Assembly (NCBI RefSeq): GCF_000313135.1
Contig: NW_004457329.1
Location: 1,269-61,649, forward strand
From: Acanthamoeba castellanii str. Neff
Lineage: Eukaryota > Discosea > Longamoebia > Acanthamoebidae
Length of the DNA stretch: 60,381 bases
Reading direction: 5' to 3'
Made by a program: the position numbers and the translations under genes. Below the pieces are notes generated by a model. The model was not told the DNA's origin, ran no database searches, and saw only the letters and a program-made list of their open reading frames with translations. Shown in pieces: positions 1-10,515 of this stretch. The number at the start of each line of letters is the position of its first letter. The stretch's first letter is position 1.

Positions 1-138
1 TGCACACGTTTCCGTTTTGTCTGAGTTTGCGCAAGAGAAATGAAACCATTTTGGGATTGGGCGGAAAAAAAAGGCTCCACGGCTCTTTGTGTGTGCTGGC
101 CAGGCAACAGCCATCGATTGAAAGCCCAATCTTTGCAG

Positions 139-3100
139 ATGGATCCACCTCAGGAGGGTTACTTTTATGATCGGCTGAACCCTTCGCGACAAACGAGAAC
201 CTACAGTGTACACAGCATCATCAAAATCATCAAGGGTCAAGACCAGGAGAAGGGAGATGAACTCGCTTCTCGTACCCACCCCCTCTCTCTCGCTTCCCAA
301 TTAACTTGTGACATTTTTTTTGGATCTTTGATTGCCAGCAAGAGCTCCTCCCTTCTCCTTCTCATTCTTGATCCAATGTAGTTCAAAAGTCGCTGTACGA
401 GCTCAAGCGTGACATCGCGCTGCAGAGCAAACGCAATTTCACGCTCGAGAGGGACATTCGCAACCTCGATAAGAAGATCTCTCTTCTCATCCGGAACAGA
501 ATCAGCGTGGAAGTACGTTCCACTGCGCATTCCAATCCGCCCCCCTCCAGAAAGCTGATCTCCATCTTTCCTCTCCAGGAAATCATGGCCAACTCGGGCG
601 ATCTCTCCCTCATGAACAAGCCAAATGGCCAAATCAAGAACAAGAAGGAGCGCGAGGTACGCAATCGTCCGTCCACAGATGACAACGTGGCACATCACCA
701 ATCCTCTTCCTCTTTCACAGGCGTATGGTGAGCTGTTCTGGCTGCTGCAAAACGACACCAAGTACATCGCTACGCTGGCCAGGCTCGTAAATTTGGGTCA
801 AATCGACAACCTCCTCCAGACGGTGATGTTCACCCTCTACGGCAACCAGTATGACGAAATGGAGGAGCACTTGCTCCTTTCAATGTTCAGAGTACGCTTA
901 CCTACTCTCTCGCCCCTATTCAATCTTCAACACGTTCTCACTTCTCACGTCACGTCACGTAGACCGTGCTCGACGCAGAGTTTAGGGAGGCGACTGGCAT
1001 CGGCTCCCTTTTGCGGGCAAACACAGCGCTCACGAGAATGATGACCACCTACACCAGGTACTAGGCCCCGCGATCGAGCGCTGAGAAAGACGCAGCGTCG
1101 CGGTTCTTCTCTTGTTTCCTCTGCTCACACCTGGCGGTTACGCTTGCAGACGAGGACCCGGCCAGCAGTACCTCAAGACCACGCTCACGGGAGTACTGTC
1201 CAATCTTTGCTCGCAGTCCAACCTCATTCTCGAGATCAACCCGCTAAAGGTGCTGCACGCGCTTTGTTTCCTTTGAGATGCCATTCATCCTAAACCCTTC
1301 GTGTTCATCATCATCATCATCAGGTCTACATTGAGATGATCAACGAGTACGAAATCAAGACCGGGCAGAAGTCGACCCTCAACCGTAAGGTCACCGCCGA
1401 GGAGGCAGCCGAGAACCCGGAAGTGCAGAACATCATCAGGCCTCATATCCTTACCAACCAACCAACCAACCAACTCCCCCACTTGCCATGCACTCCCTCC
1501 AATCTCAACCCCAACCAACTTTGTTGGTGTTATCATCCCCTTAACTTGAGGCACGTATAGCTAAGCTGGATCAAATCGCCGGCGAGTTCATCGGCGCGCT
1601 GCTGTCTTCCACCGACCATGTACCCTACGGCATCCGTTGGATATGCAAGCAAATCCGTGAACTCGTCAGGGTAACAATACGCGGCCCCTTCTCGCAACAC
1701 GCACTCATCATTCAACGCCAAGTTCCGCTCCGAGACTAACGTCTCGTTCCCGTAACAGAGGAAGTTCCCCGAGGCGACCCGCGAGCAGGTGTGCGGTTTG
1801 ATTGGCGGGTTCTATCTGCTTCGATTCATCAACCCGGCCATCGTCACGCCCCAGGCGTTCATGCTCGTAGAAAACACACTCTCTGCCAACACGAGAAGGA
1901 ACCTTACACTGGTACTGCCCCTACTCGCCCTGTCCTTGATGGCAAGCCTACTCACCTAGGCTCGTGTGTTTGCGTCGCACAAAACAACACAGCTCGCCAA
2001 GATTCTGCAAAACCTTGCCAACAACATCAAGTTTGGCGGTGTAAAGGAATTCTACATGGAGCCTCTCAACGTTTGTATAGACAAGAATAAGGAGACGCTC
2101 AACGAGTTCCTTGAAGGGCTGACTGCGGTGGAGAACCTTGAACAGCACCTCAACGTACGTTCTTTCCGCCCGTCGCGCACTCGCCCGAGTGCTTACCTTT
2201 AGCCGAGAAAATCTGTTCATCACTGATCCTCGTTCGTGTGTACAGTTGGACAAGTACCTCGCCCTGGAGCGAACCAACGAGAATATGATCAATATCTCCT
2301 TCAACGAAATGTATTTTATCCACGAGATGCTTCACCTGCACAAGAACAGCCTGGTACGCGTCTCATTCTCTCTTTATCGCGTTCTTTTTCTTCCCTTTCG
2401 CTCTTCGTTGAATCGAGCACCGCGGTTAACGTCGCGCATCTGCGTGTAACAGTGCGTGGAAGACAGGGATCCCCTGGGGGCACTCCTGGACAAGATGGGA
2501 CCCGCGCCATCACAGCTTCCCAAGAAGGACAACGCCAACATCGACCTCGTCCTCTCCGATAGTTTCAGGGAGGAGGGTGCGTGGCTTTGCCCCCCCCCCA
2601 ACAACGTTGTTCTCCACCAGACACGGGCTGATCCCAATGTCTGTGTTACCCTCCACAGATGTCCAGATCAACGGGAAGCTGACGCCGGAGCAGATGTACG
2701 CCGAGACCAAGTTCCTGTTGTTCACAATCATCAAGTCGCTGCCCGAGAAGGAGGTCAACGAATGTGCGACGGTCGAGGCCACCCTCAACGCGGCCTGGAA
2801 GTGGGCGAAAGAGCACAGTGACAAGGTACTCCGCGCATCACGCTTTTCGCGGATGTTGCAAGCTCGCTATATGTAACCTCGTCGCCACAGCACCTCCTAG
2901 AGAAGATCAAGAGGATTCAGAAGAACTGCCAGGATCTGGTCAAGGTCGGATACCTTAAGGAGAGCGACAACTACGCGCAGCTGAGGAGGGATGCCGTCCA
3001 GGTACGAGTCGGGAGCTTGAGACAGCACACACACACACACACACACAGACACACACACACACACACACAGACACACACAAAGGCTCATGCTTGATTCTCT

Positions 3101-3779
3101 CCACAGGAGCTGTACAACTACGAGGAACAGAGCAAGAAGGCGCGAGTGCTGCTCGAGCGTTTGGACAGCGTTTTGAAGAACGTCACCAACCACCAGAAGT
3201 TCCTCGAGGACCAATACGGTTTGAAGCCCCCCCCCCGTCTTTGTATTCGCTACCCCCCCGAGTCCTCACCGTGTTGGGCTGCTGCCACCCGTACAGAGGC
3301 CTACAAGAAGTACCTCCAGGACGTTACGAGCAAGTGCGGCGTGCAGACATCCAACGGCAAGACCAAGAAGAAGAAGGACAAGGTGAAAAGCGGAAAGGAA
3401 GCGGGTCCGTTCAAGTTCCCCTACAGCCAGCTCGAGAAGGATGGCATCATCAAAGAGTCCTCCGTCCCCAAGGAAAAGAAGTACGGCTCCTCCCCTGGTC
3501 TCGGAGCCTTCACCACTTGCTAGATCCTCAATTAATTCCTTCCCTCTCTCGCCTGCGCTACGCAGGAGCAACATCGCTTTCTATTTTTCGTCGTCGATGC
3601 CGGGCGTGTACAAGGTCGTGGTCAAGTTTCGCGCAGTCAAGGTCACGGACATGGAGCTCGAGCTGGCCGACCTGCTGGAGCGGCAGCAAGAAAACAGGCT
3701 CGACTACATCACCGAGTACCTCACCTTCGACGTCAACCTCCTCCTTCACCTCCTTAACACCCATTTTGTATCCAAATAA
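139..3779 (+). CDS. IQGAP-related RasGAP-domain protein (DGAP1/GAPA-like, no CH or IQ region)
   Basis: Multi-exon gene. The first exon begins MDPPQEGYFYDRL; an in-frame ATG at 40 would add 33 residues and cannot be excluded. A basic, probably helical N-terminus (SLYELKRDIALQSKRNF) is followed by the RasGAP-related domain at about 720-2360, with LLRANTALTRM, HVPYGIRWICKQIREL and GGFYLLRFINPAIVTPQAF. The region from about 2650 to 3779 matches the RasGAP C-terminal domain of IQGAPs: AEQMYAETKFLLF-like helix, KKKKDKVKSGK linker, and a final VNLLLHLLNTHFVSK resembling the IQGAP1 end. Calponin-homology, WW and IQ regions are absent, as in the short Dictyostelium IQGAP-related proteins, which act with Rac GTPases in cytokinesis and cortical actin control. 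About 14 short introns; one at 3003-3105 holds a CA repeat. The family call is firm; partner GTPase and GAP activity are unknown. Confidence 0.88.
3026..3078. repeat. Interrupted (CA)n microsatellite in an intron of the RasGAP gene
   Basis: About 53 bases of alternating CA broken by two CAGACA interruptions, lying between the exons that end in RRDAVQ and begin with ELYNYEE. It makes this intron longer than its neighbours. No coding role. Confidence 0.9.
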
Positions 3780-3955
3780 TTTGCTATGCCCATTTCAATC
3801 CACACTACAACAATAGAAGACAGTTAGTTGTCCTCCCCTCGTCACCTTCATCATCATCTTCTTGTCTCGCGGTGCTGACCTTTTTAGGGCTTACAGCTCG
3901 CTACCCATCTTAGAATTGACTGCCCAGGTACCGAGTAAAACAACGAAAGAACATC

Positions 3956-5477
3956 ATGACGTCGCAGCATCGGCTTATTAGCCTGCTGGGCTGCCTTCTC
4001 CTGGCTGTGGCCCTTGCCCTGGCATCGGGTTCCACGCTGAGGCAAGAGGAGACGGTTCAAGAGCAGTTCGCTTCTTTCGTCGCCCGCTTCGGCAAGACCT
4101 ACGGCGACGACCGGGACGAGTACTCCCGCAGGCTGGCCATCTTCTCGCGCAACCTTGCCCGCATCGCCGAGCTCAATGCCAACAGCGAGGTTCGTGCTCC
4201 TGAACCTTTTCAATCGAGTGAGTGGATTGAGCTGACTGTTGACCCCCATGGTGTTGTGTCGGCCACTAGGGGGTGCTGCACGGCGTGACCAAGTTTGCTG
4301 ACATGACGCCGAGTGAGTTCGAGCAGCGCGTGCTTATGCGCCCGCCGCCCCTGCCTGAGAAGAGGCCTCAGTTTCTGCCCAACTCCATCGACTTCAACGT
4401 ACTGCCCCCCCCCCAACCTCCAACGCTCCCTGCTTCTCATCACCTTGCGCGCAGGCTCCGGCACCTGTGGCTTTTGACTGGCGCAACAAGGGGGTGTTGA
4501 CCGAGATCTACGACCAGGGGAGCTGCGGAGCCTGCTGGTACGAACTTCCACACTCCACATCAAACCAAATGCATAGCAAGCGCGGCCGCGCTCACCGTTC
4601 CGCTTCGTGAACTGTGATCACTGGCGCAGGGCGTTCTCGGCGACGGAGAACATCGAGTCCATGTGGGCCATCGCCGGACACAAGCTTGTGAACCTTTCCA
4701 TGCAGCAGATCCTCGACTGCGACACTAACGATTTCAGTTGCGCCGGTGGATGGCCTTATCTCGCCTTCGACGTGAGCGAGCCCTCAAGAAACCTATCAGT
4801 GTACATTTGAGTGTGAAGGCAAGACTGACGTGGAGCGGGTGTGTGTGTGTTGTTAGTATGTCCTGTCGGCTGGACTGGAATCGCTGGCTAGCTATCCCTA
4901 CGATGGCATGATGATGTTCCCGTGTGGCTACAACGCCAGCGAGGTTGTGGCGAAGATCAACGGCTACACCTATGTCGGTGATGGAGACGAGAACCAGATG
5001 GTGCTTGCCAACCACCACCTCCGCTGCTCTTGGTCATGCGCGTCTATCTCTCTCTCACACTCCCTCACACAGGCCAACTTCGTAGCCAAGTTGGGACCCA
5101 TATCCGTCTGTCTGAATGCTCCGCCGAGTTGGTCAAGCTACACTGGTACCGACAGACACAAAGAAGCAGTGTGCGGTGGCTGGTTGTGACCTGCTCTTTC
5201 ATGCAGGTGGTGTCTATCCAGCAAGCGAATGTGATCCCACGAACATCAACCACTGTGTGCTCGCAGTGGGCTACAACACGACTGCCAACCCGCCCTATTG
5301 GATCATCCGCAACTCATGGGGCGAGGATTGGGGTACACCGCCCTCCCTGTTGCTTGATGAGGGCTTCCACAACCAAACTCACACATTCCTCCAGGCATGA
5401 AGGGGTACATATACCTCGAGTTCGGCAAGAATGCCTGCGCCGTGTCTGAAGCCGCTTCGTCGGCCATTGTGGTGTAG
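3956..5477 (+). CDS. Secreted papain-family (C1A) cysteine protease, cathepsin L-like
   Basis: Begins with a clear signal peptide (LISLLGCLLLAVALALASG). An I29-type propeptide follows: FVARFGKTYGDDRDEYSRRL, then GVTKFADMTPSEF. The mature enzyme has the oxyanion and nucleophile motif DQGSCGACWAFSA, reassembled across the intron starting near 4538, then CAGGWPYLAFDY, the His motif NINHCVLAVGY near 5245-5280, and the Asn motif WIIRNSWGEDWG. All three catalytic residues and the oxyanion Gln are present. The residue after the catalytic His is Cys rather than the commoner Ala or Gly. Seven or so short introns. An AATAAA lies 55 bases past the stop. Likely role: phagolysosomal or secreted protein digestion. 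Exon borders around 5015-5210 are the least certain part. Confidence 0.92.
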
Positions 5478-5531
5478 TTACTTCCTGAGAAGGAAAAAAA
5501 GGAAAAGGAAAAGGAAAAATGGACACAGGAC

Positions 5532-5537
5532 AATAAA
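5532..5537 (+). terminator. Polyadenylation signal AATAAA of the cysteine protease gene
   Basis: A canonical AATAAA lies 55 bases after the TAG stop of the protease and before the next gene on the same strand. Position and sequence are right for 3' end formation; it has not been tested. Confidence 0.55.
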
Positions 5538-5773
5538 TAGCACCTCGGGCCAGTGAAGCAAAGGAGAGATTCTGGATCACTTGACTGTTTTTGTGCCCTT
5601 GTATCACGGTGCGTTAAATCTGGCACAATATACGCTAGATTACCGTGATTCATCTCCTGATGGCGACGAACAGCGGGCAGCCTCTTTCGACCCCCCCCCC
5701 GCACTGCACACGTGGCTGACGTTGGGCACCTGGTTTGGTTGCGTGCACCGAGCAGACCTCGCGCCAAGAAGTG

Positions 5774-6351
5774 ATGTGCGACTTCACGGAGCTGTTTGGG
5801 GAGGAAATAGTGCTGCTGGTGTTCTCCTTCCTGCCTGTGGCCGACCTCCACCGTGCCGCACGCGTCAACACCACATGGATGCGGATTGCCCTCGACCAGC
5901 AGTACTGTCCTCTCCATTATCCCTCATGGTGTGCGTGTGCGTGTGCGTGTGCGTGTGTGCGTGTGTGGTGCGTGTGTGTGTGTGTCGATGGCTAACCGGG
6001 TCTCCCTTGGCACTCTTGAACCGAAGGCTGTGGAAGATCCGGTGCAAGAAGCGCGGGCGGAGGAGCGCGATGGAGCACATGGTGGCCTACTACAAATCCA
6101 AGAAGCGCTCCGTGCCCTGGCGCGAGATCTACTCCGTCCTCTACCACCAGCACCAGGCACACACGCCGCCTCCACCACCTTCTCTCCCCTCTCCCCTCTC
6201 CTCTCTCCTCTCCCCTCTGTTCTCTCTCTTCCACCACGTGGCGACTCACCCAAGCCCACAGTTTTCGCCAACGGACAAATCCGAGCACATTTCGCTCACC
6301 GAGGACGACACGGTCGCGGTACAGCCCCGGGCTTGCCTCGTCTCTTGTCGG

Positions 6352-6388
<37 letters not shown>

Positions 6389-7620
6389 ACAGCTGTGTCG
6401 GCGTTGTGGGCGAGCGTAGACGGCGCAGGACTACTCGAACGTGACGGTGAAGTGTCGGCAGCGCATGGTGCCATCGGCGTGGCAGCCGTTCCACTACTAC
6501 CAGATACTCGTCGTCGAGAAGAAGTACACCCACATGTCCATCGGCATCACCGACCGCGACTGGGAGGTACGCATATGCACCTCCTCCGTTTGCGTGGGGG
6601 AGCGCCACACCGCTGTATGTCGTGTCTGACGCGCCACCTTCCTCCTCTTCCTCCTCTTTCTTCTTCTTCTTCCAGTACACCGGCAATCTGGTGGGCTTTG
6701 GGCAGAACTGCTACAACTACGCGTTCCACAGCAACGGGCTCATCCTCCACAACTCCAACTCGGAGGTGTCCAAGGTTGGCCTCTTGAAGGGCGCCCGCGC
6801 GTGCTCTCTGTTGGTCATTGCTCCCCAGGCCCACCCGCATCGGCTCACAAGGCTCGCGTGTGGGGTGTTGCAGGTGCCGATGTATGGGACGGGCGACAGC
6901 GTGGGGCTGCTGGTGCAGTACGAAGACAAGACGAAGCGACCAGCCGACGGCGAGCCGTCCTCGCACACCGGCGTCACGCTACAATCCCGCACGTCCTCGT
7001 CCGCCGCCGGGACGGGAAGAGAAGGAGGGGAGAGCAACGGCGCCGACGGGGTATCGTCGGCGATGACCATCGACACGGAAGCGGGAAACGAAAAGCATCA
7101 CAGCGGCGACGATGAGGCCGAAGTGAGTGCAGAGAAGGCGGAGGTGAACGCCGATGGGGACGATAGTGGCGAGAGGGATTTTGGCGACGGCGGCGACGGC
7201 GAAGGTGCCGGTGATGGTGAGGATGGTGGGAGTGTGCGAATACGACGCCAGCGCACGCCGATCGAAGTGTTGATGCAGCTGGCAGCGACGGAGCAGCAGA
7301 AGCAGCAGGCTTCGATGTCGTCCGACGCGTCGGAGTCGGAGTCGGCTCAAGCAATGACCGAGCGGCCGCGGAAAGGACTCAAGCTGGTGCTATACCTGTT
7401 CCTGAACGGGCAGTGGTGCTACACGTGGAACTACACCCGGCTGCCGCCTCACGCCGAGATCGCCTTCACGGTGGCGCTCAACGGCACCGGTGCCTGCGTG
7501 GCCCTCAACAAGGAGGAGGACCCGGCCCACCGAGAGAAGCGCCAGGAGCTCCGCCGAGCCAACGCCATAACAGCTGCCACGCTCCACCTTCCACCACCCC
7601 TCACACCACCCAACTCATAA
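5774..7620 (+). CDS. F-box protein with a split SPRY domain
   Basis: Start at ATG 5774 (MCDFTELFGEEIVLLVFSFL). The N-terminal F-box reads LPVADLHRAARVNTTWMRIA and continues after an intron with LWKIRCKKRG. SPRY (B30.2-like) pieces follow: FSPTDKSEHISL, WQPFHYYQILVVEKK, HMSIGITDRDWE, GFGQNCYNYAFHSNG and YGTGDSVGLLVQYED. About 150 residues rich in Asp, Glu, Gly and Ser, including DGDDSGERDFGDGGDGEGAG, then interrupt the domain before its last strands, KLVLYLFLNGQWCYTWNY. F-box/SPRY proteins act as substrate receptors of SCF ubiquitin ligases; the substrate here is unknown. The intron after HQHQ appears to use a GC donor at 6157, unless the exon ends earlier at a GT near 6139. Ends LTPPNS, TAA at 7618. 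Confidence 0.85.
6356..6387 (+). repeat. (CTG)n trinucleotide repeat in an F-box gene intron
   Basis: About eleven CTG units lie in the intron between TEDDTVA and DYSNVTVK, close to its 3' splice site. It would read as poly-Leu or poly-Cys if translated, but the flanking coding frames argue it is intronic. Confidence 0.85.
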
Positions 7621-7778
7621 AGCTTCACACTCTGTGCATCACAACGTAAGCCAAGCCTATTTGCACGTTGTTGGGTGAAACCTCAACAAGTTTTCAGTGA
7701 CTTTTCCTCTACAAGTTGCTCACCGAGGCCAGCAAGCGGAAGTCGTGAAGACGGAGAAGAAGAGAAGGCAACAGGGGA

Positions 7779-9596
7779 ATGTGGGTCGAGTTTGGATGTG
7801 TGGGAGCGAGTGCGGTGTTGTGGGGCAGCACGTTCGTGCCGACCAAGGAGTTTCCGGTGGGGGACGGGTTCTACTACCAGTGGATCATGGCCCTGGGCAT
7901 TTGGCTAGTGGGCCTCATCGCCAACCTGGTCCTCGACTCGCCACCCTTCCAGCCCATCGCCATGCTCGGCGGTGTGGTCTGGGCCACCGGTGCCTGCCCT
8001 GCCCTCCGCATTGCACCTCTTCCTCGTCCTGCCCCGCACGCTGACCATTTCAGTCAACCACAGGCAACCTCATGACGGTGCCCATCGTGCGACTCATCGG
8101 CCTGGGCCAGGGCATCCTCCTGTGGGGCACTGCGTGTCTGGTACGTGCAGGCACCACCGCCACCCGAGCCGAGGACTTTGCGTTGACGGCGTGGAGTCGG
8201 TGTGGCTCGTTCGTGAGTTGTCAGGTGATGGGCTGGGCGTCGGGCGCGTTTGGCCTGTTCGGGCTGCACCAACAGACCGTGTCGTGGCCCGGGCTCAACT
8301 ACATCGGAGTCGCCACCGCCGTGCTGAGTGGTACCCTACCTTTGCTTTGAACCTCCCATGTCCATCCGCTTCAGAGCTGACGGCGTGGTGCGGCCCGGCA
8401 GGCGTGTGCTTCGTGATGATCAAGCCCACCGATGAAGGAGCCGCCCAGGGTGGCCCACCACACCCGGCAGACAGCGAAAGGCAGCAGGACCCGGAGGAGG
8501 CCAGGCCGCTGTTGCCGAGCAAGGCCCTTCTCGGACGTCTGCCGTCTGGGCTGCCAAAGTCACCCGCCGAGTCCCAGCACCTGCGCAGCCACCGGCGCGA
8601 GGAGAGCGAGATGGCCAGCTTCGGCCTCATGCTGCACGAAGAGACGGAGCCGGGAGATGTGATGTACCAGAGCAAGGCCAAGGAAGTCGCGGCTGGTGGT
8701 GACGGTGGCGGCGGTAGGCGGCCGATGTCCCTGCGCCGGCGGTTCCTCCACTTCGTGCACATGGAGGACCACGAGGACTTGCGACACGTGATGATGCACT
8801 ACTTCCACCTTGACGCGCTCTCGCTGCGCAGCGCCGACGCCACCCGTAAGCACTGCCTGCCCGTCACCCTCTTCCACCTCGACACCATGCCCTCCGCCCA
8901 GAAGCGCATCCTCGTACACTTCCACTTTGCCCGCTTCAATGCTCTTCATCTCCCACCCTGGCGGGGCTCACACTACTGAACGCAGGGCGTGGTGATGGCG
9001 CTGGCGGCCGGAGCCCTGTACGGTGTGGCGTTCAACCCCACGCAGTGGCTCATCGACAACCGCCCCGACGGCCCACGGCAGGCCATCTACTACGTACCTC
9101 TTGCCGCCACCACACGACTGGTTCGTCGCTGACGCTGCAAGGCGCGCTCGTGCGGTACACGTTGTGGCGTGGGTGCAGCTCTACTCGCACATATGCGGGA
9201 TTCTGCTGACGAGCACGGCCTACTTCGTGGTCTACGGCGTGCTGACCCGCAACCACCCGCAGGTGTACCCGCAGGTCACCCTTCCCGCCATCCTCTCCGG
9301 CGTGATGTGGGCACTCGGTACGCCAACGCAACGCAACGCAACGCAACGCGCAACGCAGTCTGACGATGAAGAGGTTACCATTGCGGGGTGCAGCTCAATT
9401 GTGCTTCTTTGTGGCGACGACGGGCCTGGGGATGGTGATCACCATGCCCATCACGACCGTGGGTCCGGGCGTGGTGGCGTCGCTGTGGTCGGTCTTCGTC
9501 TTCCACGAGATCCAGGGCCGACGCAACTACCTCACGCTCGTCGTCGCCATCGGCGTGAGCGTGTGCGCCATCGCCATGATCGCCCTCTCCTTCTAG
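7779..9596 (+). CDS. TMEM144-family multi-span transporter (drug/metabolite transporter superfamily)
   Basis: Starts MWVEFGCVGASAVLWGSTFV, the typical TMEM144 opening with a WGS motif in the first membrane span. Further spans read WIMALGIWLVGLIANLVL, PIAMLGGVVWATGN and LMTVPIVRLIGLGQGILLWG. A large cytosolic loop of about 180 residues, charged and Ser/Pro-rich (8420-8930), separates the two five-helix halves. The second half restarts at GVVMALAAGALYGVAFNPTQ and ends with VVAIGVSVCAIAMIALSF. Internal repeats of the two halves and the GLGQ and NPTQ motifs fit the family, usually considered carbohydrate or metabolite transporters. The loop is longer than in animal members as I know them. Several introns; stop TAG at 9594. 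Confidence 0.85.
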
Positions 9597-9757
9597 CCCC
9601 GACATAACGCTTGTCAATAGTGGTGGTGGAGCACCACACACACCGGACGAGGTACCACCACGCCAGGCTGACGACGATAGCGACAGAAAGATGATATATA
9701 CTTTTCGCGAGGTGGAACGTAAAGGAAAGAGGGAGGACGAGTATGCGATGCGATCGA

Positions 9758-10481
9758 TCAGTCGTAGTGGCCCTCGTCCTCCTCTTCCAACTTCTTGCCG
9801 GCGCTGCCGGTTTCGCTGGTGTCCGAAATAGAGGCCACCTAGAAATGTAATGTAATATTTATTCAGTCGTCAGCGCACACGCAACAGTACACCACCACTT
9901 CGAGAAAAAGGGAGAAATGTTTGGGGGGGGGCGAGCCGAACCTTGAGGTCGAGGATGAGGACGGAGATGGTGGCGAGGCAGAGGGTGCTGCCCACGATGA
10001 TGAGCTTGACCTGGAACGAAATGAGGGGTCCCCACACGAACGGACAGATCGCGCCGATGCTCTGCCAGAACTTGAGGTTGCCAAACGCCGGCTCTGTGCA
10101 CCACCCCGCGCGCGCGTCGAGTTAGCACACAGAGGTGTGTGGTGTGTGTGTGTGTGTGAGTCACACGGTACCGGTGTTGTCGGAGAAGAAGACGGACATC
10201 ATGAGGGGCGGGAAGGTGTTCCAGCAGGCGTCGGCGACGCCCAGCACGGCCGCGCTGAGGAACAGGATCCAGAAGTCGTCGTGCAGGGTCTTGATGTCGG
10301 AGATGTTGAGGAAGGTCAGGTAGAACGCGATGAAGGAGCCGTGCGCGATGAACCCCACGATCAGGTACAGCCGCTTGCCCACCACGTCCGCCATGCGGCC
10401 CAGCAGCACGCTGGCCGCCGCGTCAAAGGCACCGTAGACCGCCATCACGAAACCTGCGCGCGCGAACGACAGTCAGACGTG

Positions 10482-10515
<34 letters not shown>

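Noticed and set aside
5245..5285. Cys after the catalytic His in the papain-type protease as evidence of a dead enzyme
   Set aside because: The catalytic Cys, His and Asn and the oxyanion Gln are intact, and the residue after His varies among active members.
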